Shown here: positions 40,325 through 50,176 of the stretch, one piece after another
Numbering within the stretch: position 1 is the first letter of the stretch
How the letters are laid out: each line of letters begins with the position of its first letter
Origin: Clostridia bacterium
GTDB lineage: Bacteria; Bacillota; Clostridia; Christensenellales; Borkfalkiaceae
Direction of reading: 5' to 3'
Length of the DNA: 64,000 bases
Assembly (NCBI GenBank): GCA_017621735.1
Contig: JAGASM010000023.1
Span: 1-64,000, forward strand
Notes under the pieces: model-generated
Seen by the model: the letters and a program-made list of their open reading frames with translations, nothing else
Database searches by the model: none
Told to the model about the DNA's origin: nothing
Translations under genes and position numbers: made by a program

Positions 40325-40873
40325 TTACTTCTTGCCCTTACCGGAAGTCTTTCCTTCCTTATGTTCAACGTTTTCGCCCTTATAGCGAATTCCGTATCCA
40401 TGGTAAGGTTCGGGCTTTCTGAATGCTCTCAAATCCGCAGCAACTTGACCGACGGCAACCTTGTCGATTCCACTTACAACGATGTCCGTTTGCGTGGGAC
40501 ATTCGATTTTGATGCCTTCGGGTTGAACGAATTCAACGGGATGGGAGAAGCCGATGTTCATCACGAGTTTGTTGCCTTGCATTGCGACCTTCCAGCCGAC
40601 GCCCTTTACTTCGAGCGCCTTTTGATAACCTTCGGACACACCCTTAACCATGTTTGCGATCAACGCTCTGTAAAGACCGTGACGCGCATTCGTTTCTTGT
40701 GCATCGTCCTTTGCAATGACAACTGCGTTCGTGCCTTCAACCTTAACGTCGATTGCACCGACCACTTCCTGCGTCAAAGTTCCCTTCGCACCTTTTACGG
40801 TAACGATGGAATTATTAAATTCTACCGTAACTCCGGAAGGAAGTGCGATAGGCAATTTACCGATTCTCGACAT
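40325..40873 (-). CDS. rplF: Ribosomal protein uL6
   Basis: 182 residues with the two duplicated L6 folds; MSRIGKLPIALPSGVTVEF and the signature PEPYHGYGIRYKGENVEHKEG are present. Sits near the factor-binding site. Confidence 0.98.
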   Translation of the reverse strand: MSRIGKLPIALPSGVTVEFNNSIVTVKGAKGTLTQEVVGAIDVKVEGTNAVVIAKDDAQETNARHGLYRALIANMVKGVSEGYQKALEVKGVGWKVAMQGNKLVMNIGFSHPVEFVQPEGIKIECPTQTDIVVSGIDKVAVGQVAADLRAFRKPEPYHGYGIRYKGENVEHKEGKTSGKGKK

Positions 40874-40883
40874 AATTCCCTCC

Positions 40884-41276
40884 TTACCAGATATAGCAGA
40901 GCACTTCGCCGCCCACGTTTTGAGCCTTTGCCTGCTTATCCGTCATAACTCCCTTGTTCGTGGAAACGATTGCAATGCCGAAACCGCCAAGTACCTTGGG
41001 CATGGTTGCAGCGCCGCTGTACGTTCTCAAACCGGGTTTGGAAACTCTCTTCAATCCGCCGATGACCGATTGATTCGTTTCCGTGTATTTAAGCGTGAGA
41101 ACGATCTTTCCGTTGTAACCGTCCTCTACCATCTTAACGTCCTTTACGTAACCTTCTGCAAGGAGAATGTCTGCAATCGCCTTCTTCATGTTAGAAGAGG
41201 GAATTTCAACCGTTTCCTTCTTGGTTACGAGCGCGTTTCTGATTCTGGTGAGCATATCTGCAATAGGATCTGTCAT
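40884..41276 (-). CDS. rpsH: Ribosomal protein uS8
   Basis: 130 residues; [20 protein letters not shown] and the C-terminal [28 protein letters not shown] segment are signatures. Binds the central domain of 16S rRNA. Confidence 0.98.
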   Translation of the reverse strand: MTDPIADMLTRIRNALVTKKETVEIPSSNMKKAIADILLAEGYVKDVKMVEDGYNGKIVLTLKYTETNQSVIGGLKRVSKPGLRTYSGAATMPKVLGGFGIAIVSTNKGVMTDKQAKAQNVGGEVLCYIW

Positions 41277-41289
41277 TGTTCTTACCTCC

Positions 41290-41475
41290 TTACCAGCTGG
41301 ACTTCTTCACGCCGGGAATCTGTCCCTTGTATGCAAGGTTTCTGAAGCAGATACGGCAGATTCCGTACTTTCTCAGAACCGCATGGGGTCTTCCGCAAAT
41401 AGAGCAACGCGTGTATGCTCTCGTGGAAAACTTGGGCGTCTTCTGCTGTTTATTAATCATTGACTTCTTTGCCAT
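41290..41475 (-). CDS. rpsZ: Ribosomal protein uS14, zinc type (S14Z)
   Basis: 61 residues from the ATG at 41475 (GGAG-like site upstream; the longer frame is a shadow of rplE). [20 protein letters not shown] then CSICGRPH and CRICFRNLA supply four zinc cysteines. This short form is typical of Gram-positive bacteria. Confidence 0.97.
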   Translation of the reverse strand: MAKKSMINKQQKTPKFSTRAYTRCSICGRPHAVLRKYGICRICFRNLAYKGQIPGVKKSSW

Positions 41476-41486
41476 GTTATCTCTCC

Positions 41487-42062
41487 TTACTTCTTGAAGG
41501 GCATACCCATAGCCCTTAACAACTCTCTCGCTTCTTCGTCCGTTTGCGCCGTCGTAACGAAGCATACGTCCATGCCTCTGATCTTCTCAACCTGATCGTA
41601 CGTGATTTCGGGGAAGATAAGTTGTTCTTTAAGACCGATCGAGTAGTTGCCTCTTCCGTCGAACGCCTTGTCGGACACACCGCGGAAGTCGCGCAATCTG
41701 GGAAGTGCGATGGAGATGAACTTATCGTAGAAGTCGTACATTCTCTTATCGCGGAGGGTTACCTTAATTCCGATCGGCATTCCTTCTCTTACTTTGAAGT
41801 TTGCGACGGACTTGGTAGCCTTGCAATAAACGGGTTTTTGTCCGGAAATCAACTTGATTTCGTTTTCGGTGATTTGCATGGACTTTTGGTTGTCCTTAAT
41901 GTCGCCAAGACCGGTGTTGATAACAATCTTCACGAGTTTGGGAACTTGCATTACCGATTTGTAACCGAATTTTTGCATGAGGTAAGGAACGACTTCTTTC
42001 TCGTACTGTTCCTTGACTCTGCTCGAATACTGCTTTGCAGCTTCATTCTTTTTCGTTGCCAT
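41487..42062 (-). CDS. rplE: Ribosomal protein uL5
   Basis: 191 residues; [18 protein letters not shown] and FREGMPIG-like [16 protein letters not shown] plus the terminal [15 protein letters not shown] are conserved. Binds 5S rRNA and contacts the P-site tRNA. Confidence 0.98.
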   Translation of the reverse strand: MATKKNEAAKQYSSRVKEQYEKEVVPYLMQKFGYKSVMQVPKLVKIVINTGLGDIKDNQKSMQITENEIKLISGQKPVYCKATKSVANFKVREGMPIGIKVTLRDKRMYDFYDKFISIALPRLRDFRGVSDKAFDGRGNYSIGLKEQLIFPEITYDQVEKIRGMDVCFVTTAQTDEEARELLRAMGMPFKK

Positions 42063-42089
42063 AAAAGCTCTCCTTAATCTCCGTTGGCC

Positions 42090-42533
42090 TTATTCTTCGT
42101 CCGTAACAGCGGGCGTGCTCTCAACGGGTGCTTCGGTTGCAGCGGCTTTTGCGCTGCGCTTTCTCGTTCTCTTTGCGGGCGCTTTTACTTCTTCCGCAGC
42201 CTTTGCCTTGGACTTCTTAACAAACGCCTTGTCAAGAACTGCTCCGCATCCGCAAACTCTTAACTTCTTTCCGTCAACGACTGCGTGATGTACTCTCGTA
42301 GCCTTGCCGCAGGAAGGGCAAACGACCATAACGTTAGAAACGTCGATCGGACCTTCTTCCGTTACAATCTTGCTCGTTTCGTTTGCGCGACGCGCTTTTT
42401 CGTGCTTATGCTGGATGTTAACGCCCTCTACTCTTACCTTTCCCGCCTTGGGTTCGGTTGCGAGGACTTTGCCCTGCTTGCCCTTGTATTTTCCCGTAAT
42501 TACGAGTACGGTATCATTTACTTTTACGTTCAT
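42090..42533 (-). CDS. rplX: Ribosomal protein uL24 with C-terminal extension
   Basis: 147 residues against about 100-105 usually. The KOW motif VLVITGKYKGKQGKVLATEP and GVNIQHKHEKARR are normal, and a cysteine pair CPSCGKATR is followed by VCGCG. The last 45 residues are an Ala/Lys/Glu-rich tail (KKSKAKAAEEVKAPAKRTRK) absent from most L24. L24 initiates large-subunit assembly. Confidence 0.96.
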   Translation of the reverse strand: MNVKVNDTVLVITGKYKGKQGKVLATEPKAGKVRVEGVNIQHKHEKARRANETSKIVTEEGPIDVSNVMVVCPSCGKATRVHHAVVDGKKLRVCGCGAVLDKAFVKKSKAKAAEEVKAPAKRTRKRSAKAAATEAPVESTPAVTDEE

Positions 42534-42545
42534 TGCAGGTTCTCC

Positions 42546-42914
42546 TTACAGTACTTCGGGAGCGAGGGAGATAATTCTCATATAATCCTTCTCTCTCAAT
42601 TCTCTCGCGATGGGCCCAAAAATACGCGTGCCCTTGGGTTGTTTTTGGTTATCGATGATGACTGCAGCGTTGTCGTCGAAACGAATGTACGTTCCGTCCG
42701 CTCTTCTGATGCCCTTCGAACTTCTTACGATGACTGCCTTTACAACGTCGCCCTTCTTTACAGCGCCGCCGGGGGTAGCCGTCTTAACGGAAGCGACGAT
42801 GACGTCGCCGATGTTCCCGCTTCTGCGGAAGGATCCGCCGAGAACGCGGATACACATCAATTCCTTTGCACCGGAGTTATCTGCCGCTTTCAGCCTTGTT
42901 TGAGGTTGTATCAT
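42546..42914 (-). CDS. rplN: Ribosomal protein uL14
   Basis: 122 residues; begins [20 protein letters not shown] and contains [20 protein letters not shown] and the C-terminal [20 protein letters not shown]. Contacts 16S rRNA at bridge B8. Confidence 0.98.
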   Translation of the reverse strand: MIQPQTRLKAADNSGAKELMCIRVLGGSFRRSGNIGDVIVASVKTATPGGAVKKGDVVKAVIVRSSKGIRRADGTYIRFDDNAAVIIDNQKQPKGTRIFGPIARELREKDYMRIISLAPEVL

Positions 42915-42937
42915 AAGTCTTTGTTCTCCTTAATCAA

Positions 42938-43192
42938 TTACTTGGCCTTTTCGACGATTTCGGCAACTCTCCAGTTCTTGTCCTTGCTGAGTTTTCTCGT
43001 TTCAACGATTCTTACTTTATCGCCTACGCCGCATTCGTTTACTTCGTCGTGCGCCTTATAACGCTTCGTTCTCGTAATCGTCTTCTTGTAGATGGGGTGC
43101 TTCGTCTTGTCAGTAACTGCAACGACGACCGTTTTATCCATCTTGTCGGATACGACGATCCCTACTCTTTCTTTTCTGAGATTTCTTTCCAT
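42938..43192 (-). CDS. rpsQ: Ribosomal protein uS17
   Basis: 84 residues, OB fold; [20 protein letters not shown] and [20 protein letters not shown] are signatures. Confidence 0.98.
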   Translation of the reverse strand: MERNLRKERVGIVVSDKMDKTVVVAVTDKTKHPIYKKTITRTKRYKAHDEVNECGVGDKVRIVETRKLSKDKNWRVAEIVEKAK

Positions 43193-43204
43193 GGTATCCT
43201 CTCC

Positions 43205-43399
43205 TTATGCCTTCAACTCGCGTGCACGGATTTCCGTATTCACTCTTGCGATGTCTCTCTTGCACGTTCTGATCGAAACGGGGTTTTCAAGTTGTCCCGA
43301 AGCAAGACGGAAGCGAAGATTGAAAAGTTCGCTTTTGAGTTCGGATAACCTATTGTTCAATTCAACATCGGTCATGTTGTGAAGATCTTTCGCTTTCAT
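43205..43399 (-). CDS. rpmC: Ribosomal protein uL29
   Basis: 64 residues, two-helix hairpin; LNNRLSELKSELFNLRFRLA and LENPVSIRTCKRDIARVNTE are typical. Docks SRP and trigger factor at the tunnel exit. Start overlaps the rplP stop by 1 nt (TAATG). Confidence 0.98.
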   Translation of the reverse strand: MKAKDLHNMTDVELNNRLSELKSELFNLRFRLASGQLENPVSIRTCKRDIARVNTEIRARELKA

Positions 43400-43830
43400 T
43401 AGCCTTCACCGCCTTCTGTGATAATTTCTTTCTTTACAAACTTGCACTTAACGGGAAGTTTGTGGGACGCAAGACGCATTGCTTCGCGTGCGATATCTTC
43501 GGGAACGCCTGCCATTTCGAACATGACTCTGCCCGGCTTTACAACCGCAACCCAGTATTCTACCGAACCCTTACCGGAACCCATTCTCGTTTCAGCGGGT
43601 TTTTTGGTGATGGGCTTGTGGGGGAAGATGTCAATCCAAACTTTACCGCCACGTTTGATGAATCTCGTCATTGCAATACGTGCCGCTTCGATTTGGTTGG
43701 ATTTGATCCAGCCGCATTCTTCCGCTACAAGACCGTATTCGCCGTAAGCAATCGTGTTGCCCTTTTGTGCGGAACCGGTCATTCTACCGCGGTGCTGTCT
43801 TCTTCTTTTTACTCTCTTGGGAATTAACAT
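43399..43830 (-). CDS. rplP: Ribosomal protein uL16
   Basis: 143 residues from the ATG at 43830, which overlaps the rpsC stop by 1 nt; the longer frame lies within rps[21 protein letters not shown] and the family signature [20 protein letters not shown] are present. Binds near the A-site tRNA elbow. Confidence 0.98.
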   Translation of the reverse strand: MLIPKRVKRRRQHRGRMTGSAQKGNTIAYGEYGLVAEECGWIKSNQIEAARIAMTRFIKRGGKVWIDIFPHKPITKKPAETRMGSGKGSVEYWVAVVKPGRVMFEMAGVPEDIAREAMRLASHKLPVKCKFVKKEIITEGGEG

Positions 43831-44492
43831 TACTGAACTCCTCCTTCCGCTTTCTTCGCGGTTTTCAGGACTTCGCCTTTGTAGATCCAGCACTTAACGC
43901 CGATCATGCCGAACGTCGTGTGCGCTTCAGCGAAGCCGTAATCGATGTCCGCGCGGAGCGTTTGAAGGGGAATCGAGCCTTCGTGATAATGTTCGCTTCC
44001 TGCAATTTCGCGTCCGTCAAGACGTCCGCTAACCTGCATTTTAACGCCCTTTACGCCTGCTCTCATCGTTCTGCCGATCGCCTGCTTCATAGCACGGCGG
44101 AAGGACATACGCTTTTCAAGTTGCGCCGCAACGCTTTCCGCAACGAGTTGCGCGTCCGCGTCGATCTTTCTGACTTCGGTTACGTTGATGATGACTTGCT
44201 TACCCTTCGTGAGTTTCGCAAGGTCTTTTTTGATGACTTCGATTTCCGAGCCCGCCTTACCGATAAGCACGCCGGGTCTGCCCGTGTGAATGGTAACGAC
44301 GATTTTGCCTGCCGCTCTTTCAATCAAAATTTTGGAAATTGCAGCCGCATAGTACTTCTTCTTCAAGAAGGTACGGATTACGTGATCTTCTTTCAAATAA
44401 GCGGAAAATTCCTTCTTGTCAGCGTACCACTGGGTATCCCAACTTTTGATAATACCTACTCTCAAACCGTGAGGATTAACTTTCTGTCCCAT
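43830..44492 (-). CDS. rpsC: Ribosomal protein uS3
   Basis: 220 residues. [20 protein letters not shown], a KH domain ([20 protein letters not shown]) and the C-terminal domain with [24 protein letters not shown]-entry helicase face. Overlaps neighbours by 1 nt on each side. Confidence 0.98.
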   Translation of the reverse strand: MGQKVNPHGLRVGIIKSWDTQWYADKKEFSAYLKEDHVIRTFLKKKYYAAAISKILIERAAGKIVVTIHTGRPGVLIGKAGSEIEVIKKDLAKLTKGKQVIINVTEVRKIDADAQLVAESVAAQLEKRMSFRRAMKQAIGRTMRAGVKGVKMQVSGRLDGREIAGSEHYHEGSIPLQTLRADIDYGFAEAHTTFGMIGVKCWIYKGEVLKTAKKAEGGVQ

Positions 44493-44893
44493 TATAATAC
44501 TCCTTCCGCTTTCTTCACATCGAGGATGACCGTGATGTGGCTCGTTCTCTTCAAGATTGCATGACCTCTGCCCTTGGAAACGGGTTGCATTCTCTTAAGC
44601 ATTACCCCGCCGTTTGCATAGCATTCCGCTACGTAGAGATCCGCTCTGTCCATTCCCATGTTGTGCTCTGCATTTGCAACCGCGCTCATGAGAACCTTCT
44701 TCGTGGGAGCAGCACCGCCGTTTACGATGTTTTCAAGGATCGCCTTTGCCTCCAAAACGCTCTTGCCTCTGATGAGGTCAAGTACCGTTCTAACCTTATA
44801 AGGCGAAATTCTAATGTACTTAGCAACCGCGTGAGGACGCTTTTCTCTCATTTCCTCAACTCTTGCGGCTTTCTTTTTCATATTACCTGCCAT
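44492..44893 (-). CDS. rplV: Ribosomal protein uL22
   Basis: 133 residues; [20 protein letters not shown] and the tunnel-loop region [20 protein letters not shown] are visible. The N-terminus is extended by about 20 basic residues relative to short L22 forms. The beta-hairpin lines the exit tunnel, a macrolide-resistance site. Confidence 0.97.
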   Translation of the reverse strand: MAGNMKKKAARVEEMREKRPHAVAKYIRISPYKVRTVLDLIRGKSVLEAKAILENIVNGGAAPTKKVLMSAVANAEHNMGMDRADLYVAECYANGGVMLKRMQPVSKGRGHAILKRTSHITVILDVKKAEGVL

Positions 44894-44904
44894 TTCGATT
44901 CTCC

Positions 44905-45183
44905 TTATCTGCCGGGCGACGTCGTCTTCGCCGTGTGACCTTTGAACGTTCTGGTGGGAGCGAACTCACCGAGTTTGCAACCGACCATATCTTCGGTGAT
45001 ATAAACGGGAACGTGCTTTCTGCCGTCGTATACGGCAATCGTGTGACCTACCATTTGAGGGAAGATCGTCGATGCTCTCGACCACGTCTTCAATACTTTC
45101 TTTTCGTTGACCTTGTTCATTTCCTCGATTCTCGCAATGAGTTTCGCTTCCACGTAAGGTCCTTTCTTAATGCTTCTGGACAT
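44905..45183 (-). CDS. rpsS: Ribosomal protein uS19
   Basis: 92 residues; [40 protein letters not shown] and [12 protein letters not shown] are characteristic. Head protein near the A site. Confidence 0.98.
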   Translation of the reverse strand: MSRSIKKGPYVEAKLIARIEEMNKVNEKKVLKTWSRASTIFPQMVGHTIAVYDGRKHVPVYITEDMVGCKLGEFAPTRTFKGHTAKTTSPGR

Positions 45184-45197
45184 GTCTTACTCCCTCC

Positions 45198-46028
45198 TTA
45201 ATTGATTCTCTTCAAGATGAATCTGCTCGTAGGATTCTTCTTCTTTCTCGTCTTGTAACCGAGCGCCGGCTTACCCCAAGGAGTTTCGGGACCTGCATGA
45301 CCGACGGGCGACTTGCCTTCACCACCGCCGTGAGGGTGGTCGTTCGGGTTCATTACCGAGCCGCGGACGGTGGGCTTCACGCCGAGGTGGCGCGTTTTAC
45401 CAGCCTTACCGATGCGGATGATTTCGTGTTCGACGTTACCGACTTGTCCGATCGTCGCCTTGCAAGCAACGGGGATCAAGCGCATTTCGCCGGAAGGCAT
45501 TTTGATGGTCGCATAAGCGCCTTCTTTTGCCATGATTTGCGCGGAAATACCTGCGCTTCTAGCGATTTGACCGCCTTTACCGGGCTTCATTTCGATGTTG
45601 TGAACCATCGTACCAACGGGGATATCCGCGATTGCAAGCGCGTTGCCGACTTTGATGTCCGCACCCTTACCGCTCATAACCTTATCGCCGACGTTCAAAC
45701 CGACGGGCGCGAGGATGTACGCCTTAACGCCGTCCGCATAAACGAGGAGCGCAATGTTCGCGCTGCGGTTGGGATCGTATTGAATGCTCTTAACCGTTGC
45801 GGGAATGCCGTCCTTGTTTCTCTTGAAGTCGATGATACGGTACTTTCTCTTGTTTCCGCCACCGATGTGTCTTACCGTGATTTTGCCGGCATTGTTTCTG
45901 CCGCCCGATTTGCGTTGATCTTCAAGAAGAGAACGTTCGGGCTTATCTCCCGTAAGATCCGCCGCATAGTTGTGAACCGTCATAAAACGGCGCGCCGCGG
46001 AAGTGGGTTTATATCTCTTAACTGCCAT
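45198..46028 (-). CDS. rplB: Ribosomal protein uL2
   Basis: 276 residues. [20 protein letters not shown] and the C-terminal [20 protein letters not shown] with the conserved His near the peptidyl-transferase centre. It follows rplW by 19 bp. Confidence 0.98.
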   Translation of the reverse strand: MAVKRYKPTSAARRFMTVHNYAADLTGDKPERSLLEDQRKSGGRNNAGKITVRHIGGGNKRKYRIIDFKRNKDGIPATVKSIQYDPNRSANIALLVYADGVKAYILAPVGLNVGDKVMSGKGADIKVGNALAIADIPVGTMVHNIEMKPGKGGQIARSAGISAQIMAKEGAYATIKMPSGEMRLIPVACKATIGQVGNVEHEIIRIGKAGKTRHLGVKPTVRGSVMNPNDHPHGGGEGKSPVGHAGPETPWGKPALGYKTRKKKNPTSRFILKRIN

Positions 46029-46047
46029 GTTTCTTTCCTCCGATTAA

Positions 46048-46338
46048 TTAGGACAACGAACTGAAGAATTCGATGGGCTTGCTGTCTTCCGTCAAGGAGA
46101 CGATCGCCTTTTTCGTCGTGGGGGTGTACCCTTCGTTTCTACCCATTCTCTTGAGTTTACCGCGACGGGTTGCCGTGTTGACAGCCGCAACCTTAACGCC
46201 GAACATTTGCTCTACCGCAATTTTGATTTGCGTCTTGTTCGCGTTTTTGGCAACGGTGAAGGTGTATCTCTTCGCTGCGATCCCGTCGTAACCTTTTTCG
46301 GTAAGGACGGGCTTTAAGATGATGTCTTCGGGTCTCAT
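46048..46338 (-). CDS. rplW: Ribosomal protein uL23
   Basis: 96 residues; EDIILKPVLTEKGYDGIAAK and NKTQIKIAVEQMFGVKVAAV are typical. Docking site for trigger factor and SRP. Start overlaps the rplD stop by 1 nt. Confidence 0.98.
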   Translation of the reverse strand: MRPEDIILKPVLTEKGYDGIAAKRYTFTVAKNANKTQIKIAVEQMFGVKVAAVNTATRRGKLKRMGRNEGYTPTTKKAIVSLTEDSKPIEFFSSLS

Positions 46339-46961
46339 TATGCGTAAACCTCCTCGAGTTTTTTCACAGAGCCCTTCGTGAGAACGACGATCGCGTTCGC
46401 TACGATTTCATAGGTGTTGATTTCGGAAACGGAGATCGTAGAGAACTTTTCAAGGTTACGAGCCGCCAAAATGACGTCTACGTTGTTTTCGTCCATTACG
46501 ACGACCGTCTTCTTGTCAAGCTTGAGCGCCTTGCGGAACGCTTCCATTTCCTTCGTCTTGGGTGCGGAAACGCTGAGTTCGTCCACAACGAGAAGTTCCC
46601 CGTCCGCAACCTTCTTGGAAAGTGCGGAGCAAAGAGCACCGCGCTTTGCCGTTACGTTCATCTTCTTGGAGAAGTCGCGGGATTTGGGTGCGAATACGAC
46701 GCCGCCCTTCGTCCATTGAGGAGCGCGGATGCTGCCCTGACGAGCGCGACCCGTTCCCTTTTGTCTCCAAGGCTTTGCACCGCCGCCGCGAACTTCCGTA
46801 CGCGTAAGGGAAGATTTCGTTCCCTGACGTCCGTTCGCAAGGTAGGTAACTACTGCCTGATGAATCAACGGCTCGTTATATTCGGCTCCGAATACGACGT
46901 CGGATACGTCCATCGTTCCAACTTCTTCGCCTTTCATATTATATACTTTAACGTTTGCCAT
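46338..46961 (-). CDS. rplD: Ribosomal protein uL4
   Basis: 207 residues. The extended tunnel loop GGGAKPWRQKGTGRARQGSI is conserved. In E. coli L4 also represses the S10 operon by binding its leader; a structured leader is present upstream here. Confidence 0.98.
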   Translation of the reverse strand: MANVKVYNMKGEEVGTMDVSDVVFGAEYNEPLIHQAVVTYLANGRQGTKSSLTRTEVRGGGAKPWRQKGTGRARQGSIRAPQWTKGGVVFAPKSRDFSKKMNVTAKRGALCSALSKKVADGELLVVDELSVSAPKTKEMEAFRKALKLDKKTVVVMDENNVDVILAARNLEKFSTISVSEINTYEIVANAIVVLTKGSVKKLEEVYA

Positions 46962-46973
46962 GTTCTTCTCTCC

Positions 46974-47609
46974 TTATTTGCTCTTTACGCTGTTGCTAAC
47001 CGTAACAACGCTTCCCTTGGGACCGGGAATCGCACCCTTGATGAGGAGCGCGTTGCGCGCAACGTCTACTCTCACAATTTCAAGGTTTTGGATGGTAACG
47101 TTTTCGACACCGTACTGACCTGCGAGGTGCTTGTGCTTAAAGACTCTCGAAGGATCGCTGATCGAACCCATAGAACCGGGTTCTCTGTGCACAGGGCCAA
47201 CGCCGTGCGTTTCCTTCAAACGGTGTTGATTCCATCTCTTGATTACGCCCGTAAAGCCGTGCCCTTTCGTAACGCCTGCGACGTCTACGTGGTCGCCCGC
47301 AGCAAAGACGTCAGCCTTTACTTCGTCGCCAACTTTGTACGCGTCAACTGCGTCAAGGCGAACTTCTTTCAAGACTTTGCAAGGCTTTACGCCCGCTTTC
47401 TTGAACTGACCGAGTTCAGGCTTGTTAAGCGCCTTTTCGCTTACTTCGATGAAGCCGAGTTTGAGCGCGGTATAACCGTCGGACTCTTTCGTCTTAACCT
47501 GTACGACGGGGCAAGGACCCGCTTCTACTACCGTTACGGGGATAACCTTTCCGTCTTCCGCAAAGATCTGCGTCATGCCGACTTTGCGACCGATGATTGC
47601 TTTATTCAT
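46974..47609 (-). CDS. rplC: Ribosomal protein uL3
   Basis: 211 residues; [20 protein letters not shown], the signature [20 protein letters not shown] (near the peptidyl-transferase centre) and the C-terminal [19 protein letters not shown]. It follows rpsJ by 62 bp. Confidence 0.98.
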   Translation of the reverse strand: MNKAIIGRKVGMTQIFAEDGKVIPVTVVEAGPCPVVQVKTKESDGYTALKLGFIEVSEKALNKPELGQFKKAGVKPCKVLKEVRLDAVDAYKVGDEVKADVFAAGDHVDVAGVTKGHGFTGVIKRWNQHRLKETHGVGPVHREPGSMGSISDPSRVFKHKHLAGQYGVENVTIQNLEIVRVDVARNALLIKGAIPGPKGSVVTVSNSVKSK

Positions 47610-47671
47610 GGATAAAGTTCACTCCTTAAAATTTTTTATTTTCTCAATACCTGAAACCAAGTATTATCGAA

Positions 47672-47971
47672 TTACAACTTAACTTTGATATCTACGCCTG
47701 CGGGAAGGTGGATGGAATCCAACAACTTCGCGTTGGGGGAATAGATGTCGATGATTCTCTTGTACGTTCTGAGTTCGAACTGTTCGCGGGAATCCTTATA
47801 CTTGTGGGGGCTGCGGAGAATGGTTACGATTTCCTTTTCCGTAGGAAGGGGAATGGGACCGCTGATCTTCGCTCCGCCCTTTTGCATCGTCTCTACGATA
47901 CGGCTTGCCGCTTGATCGACGAGCGCGTGGTCGTAAGCCGCTAACTTAATTCTGATTTTTTGACTTGCCAT
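47672..47971 (-). CDS. rpsJ: Ribosomal protein uS10
   Basis: 99 residues; [20 protein letters not shown] and [20 protein letters not shown] are signatures. Also the NusE partner of NusB in antitermination. First gene of the superoperon, preceded by AAGGAG and a 240-nt leader. Confidence 0.98.
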   Translation of the reverse strand: MASQKIRIKLAAYDHALVDQAASRIVETMQKGGAKISGPIPLPTEKEIVTILRSPHKYKDSREQFELRTYKRIIDIYSPNAKLLDSIHLPAGVDIKVKL

Positions 47972-47984
47972 TGTGTTACTCCTT

Positions 47985-48209
47985 TTTTATACTAACTGTT
48001 TTTTACTTGCGTCAACGTATCCGTGCGTATCGAGGGTTTTGCAATCAAAAAAACACTCGTTTTTTGTGGTGTTTTCTCGCAAAAGCCTCGGTTAGTCGCA
48101 GGAGTCTTGCCCCTACATTTGTCAACGGAAATTATCTGCCGAGGGGCTTTCTAACCTCGATTTTTCAGTAACTTCCCGTATCAACCCAATACGCCGTTTT
48201 TGACACAGC
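47985..48209 (-). promoter_or_regulatory. Structured S10-operon leader with candidate attenuator
   Basis: Between the promoter and rpsJ the RNA can form nested stems GGTTAG/CTAACC (48151-48156 with 48090-48095) and GCCCCT/AGGGGC (48142-48147 with 48109-48114), followed by a terminator-like hairpin AAAACAC...GTGTTTT with seven T (48047-48075). Layout suits feedback control of the operon by a ribosomal protein. Confidence 0.55.
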
Positions 48210-48215
48210 CTTAAT

Positions 48216-48244
48216 ATAATACATAAAAGTCAAATAAAAGTCAA
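48216..48244 (-). promoter_or_regulatory. Main promoter of the S10-spc-alpha superoperon
   Basis: TTGACT (48239-48244), 17 bp, TATTAT (48216-48221) on the minus strand; start near 48209. Confidence 0.7.
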
Positions 48245-48606
48245 CTGTTTAAACGACTTTTTTTGAAAAATTTTTCTATTATTTTTCGCCCCCGATATCT
48301 TGCGTTTCCTCCCCCTTTTTTACCACAAAATACGCCTATATATATAAATATGGAATAGGGAAATATTTCAAACCTTCCGTGATTTTTGCCATTTTATCCC
48401 CTTTTTATAACAAATAGAAGACGACCGTCTTGGTTTTTTATATCCGTCATCCGCCTCCCGTTGCCGGAAACAACGCACTCCTTGTCGCGCAACAAAACCC
48501 GTCCGCCGTTTTTACCACACGACAAAACCTTATCCTCCCCCTTTTTCCGTTGCCGCAGACGTCCCCTTTTTCGTTCTTGTACTTTTGCCGTTGGATTTTT
48601 TATAAC
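48245..48606. other. Intergenic stretch upstream of the ribosomal operon, no gene seen
   Basis: Pyrimidine-rich on the plus strand, with long T and C runs and an AT-rich segment near 48340-48360 (TATATATAAATA). Short open frames exist on both strands but none has a ribosome site or recognisable product. The AT-rich region upstream of the S10 promoter could act as an UP element. Confidence 0.6.
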
Positions 48607-48639
48607 AAAAAAGGAGTCGTGCCGATGGCACGACTCCTT
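48607..48639 (-). terminator. Terminator of the small membrane protein gene
   Basis: A perfect 13-bp stem (AAGGAGTCGTGCC with its complement, loop ATC) followed on the minus strand by six T, 12 bp after the stop at 48651. Confidence 0.9.
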
Positions 48640-48650
48640 CAAGTAAACTC

Positions 48651-49052
48651 TTATTCTGCGATTTCGGGCGTTTCTTCCTCTTTGGGTTCTTCTTTAGCAG
48701 GTTCTTTCTTTTCTTCCGTCTTCTTCATGAAACGGATTCCGCACAAGTCGAGAATGCAAAATACCGTAAACGAAACGATTTTCAAAACGGTAACGGTGTA
48801 GGATATCTTATTCATCGCAAGATACGCGTTATTGACTTCCGCCAAATTTAAGATAGCGGAAACGAGCGATTGCAGCGCGGAAATTACCGCAAAAATTACA
48901 GTGATTACAAACGCCGTCTTTGCCGAGTAGCGCACACTCTCGTCTTCCGTGTTTTTATAGAAATATCCGCCTGCAAGAATAAAGGCGATAATATTTAAGT
49001 ACCCCGTAACCCAAACGATTACTTTTTGCCACGTGCTTGAAAGGTTTTTCAT
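48651..49052 (-). CDS. Small membrane protein of unknown function
   Basis: 133 residues with three predicted membrane helices (about 11-29, 46-66, 82-107) and a highly charged Glu/Lys/Pro tail (KKTEEKKEPAKEEPKEEET). No family recognised. Strong SD AAGGAGG, own promoter and strong terminator, so it is a real monocistronic gene. The tail composition resembles the stalk of the DUF1508 protein at 25.7-26.6 kb. Confidence 0.75.
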   Translation of the reverse strand: MKNLSSTWQKVIVWVTGYLNIIAFILAGGYFYKNTEDESVRYSAKTAFVITVIFAVISALQSLVSAILNLAEVNNAYLAMNKISYTVTVLKIVSFTVFCILDLCGIRFMKKTEEKKEPAKEEPKEEETPEIAE

Positions 49053-49078
49053 GATAAATCCTCCTTTATTTTGACACT

Positions 49079-49107
49079 ATATTATCATATTCGACACGCC
49101 TTGTCAA
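49079..49107 (-). promoter_or_regulatory. Predicted promoter of the small membrane protein gene
   Basis: TTGACA (49102-49107), 17 bp, TAATAT (49079-49084) on the minus strand. Confidence 0.7.
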
Positions 49108-49134
49108 TGGCAACCGAAAAAATTTTTTGTATGA

Positions 49135-49160
49135 AAAAAGGCGGGACGTCCCGCCTTTTT
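49135..49160. terminator. Palindromic terminator after the GGGtGRT gene
   Basis: A perfect palindrome: AAAAAGGCGGGAC and its complement with no loop bases between, flanked by A and T runs. It lies 2 bp after the stop of the minus-strand gene and can act on either strand. Confidence 0.8.
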
Positions 49161-49162
49161 TA

Positions 49163-50164
49163 TTATTTGCTCATACCGACTTGAACTGCAACCGCAACTG
49201 CAACCGTTGCGCCGACCATCGGGTTGTTGCCCATACCGATAAGCCCCATCATTTCGACGTGCGCGGGAACGGAGGACGAACCTGCGAACTGCGCGTCCGA
49301 GTGCATACGTCCCATCGTATCCGTCATGCCGTAAGAAGAAGGACCTGCCGCTATGTTATCGGGGTGGAGGGTTCTTCCCGTGCCGCCGCCCGATGCAACG
49401 GAGAAGTACTTCACGCCGTTTTCGTTACACCACTTTTTGTAGGTGCCCGCAACGGGGTGTTGGAATCTCGTCGGGTTGGTGGAGTTCCCCGTGATGGAAA
49501 CGCCGACCTTTTCAAGTTTCATGATTGCAACGCCTTCGGGAACGTTGTCCGCGCCGTAGCACTTGACCTTTGCGCGAGGGCCGTCGGAATACGCAATCTC
49601 GTTGGTAACGGTAACCGTTTCGCTATACGGATCGAACACCGTTTCGCAGTAGGTGAATCCGTTGATACGGGAAATGATCATCGCCGCATCCTTTCCAAGA
49701 CCGTTCAAAATAACGCGAAGGGGATTCTTACGAACCTTATTTGCGTTCATCGCGATGGAAATTGCGCCTTCTGCCGCCGCGAACGATTCGTGCCCTGCAA
49801 GGAAGCAGAAACAGTCGGTCGATTCGGAAAGAAGCATTTCACCGAGGTTTCCGTGTCCAAGACCTACCTTTCTGTTTTCCGCAACCGATCCGGGGATACA
49901 GAACGCCTGCAAGCCGATACCGATTGCAGCCGCCGCGTCAGCCGCTTTTACGCAACCCTTTTTAATTGCGATCGCCGCGCCTACGGTGTATGCCCAAACT
50001 GCGTTTTCAAAGCAAATAGGTTGCGTTCCGCGAACGATCTTATCGCAGTCTACGCCCTTTGCAAGGGTAATTTCTTTGCATTCTTCAATGGAGGAAATCC
50101 CGTATTCTTTGAGAACGCCGTTGATTTTATCAATTCTTCTTTCATAACTTTCGAACAAAGCCAT
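49163..50164 (-). CDS. GGGtGRT family protein
   Basis: 333 residues. It contains the name-giving SGGGTGRTLHPDN (about 268-280), Gly/Ala-rich helical segments (AIAIKKGCVKAADAAAAIGI) and GLGHGNLGEMLL, and ends with MGNNPMVGATVAVAVAVQVG. The family is conserved in anaerobic bacteria, has no known reaction, and is regularly encoded next to a NifU-like protein, as here (12 bp apart, same operon). An oxygen-sensitive metal- or cluster-dependent role is an inference from that partner. Confidence 0.88.
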   Translation of the reverse strand: MALFESYERRIDKINGVLKEYGISSIEECKEITLAKGVDCDKIVRGTQPICFENAVWAYTVGAAIAIKKGCVKAADAAAAIGIGLQAFCIPGSVAENRKVGLGHGNLGEMLLSESTDCFCFLAGHESFAAAEGAISIAMNANKVRKNPLRVILNGLGKDAAMIISRINGFTYCETVFDPYSETVTVTNEIAYSDGPRAKVKCYGADNVPEGVAIMKLEKVGVSITGNSTNPTRFQHPVAGTYKKWCNENGVKYFSVASGGGTGRTLHPDNIAAGPSSYGMTDTMGRMHSDAQFAGSSSVPAHVEMMGLIGMGNNPMVGATVAVAVAVQVGMSK

Positions 50165-50176
50165 ACCGCTACCTCC

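Noticed and set aside
48386..48646. Short frames on both strands before the ribosomal operon
   Set aside because: No ribosome site, composition follows pyrimidine-rich DNA, and the plus-strand one runs through a terminator.
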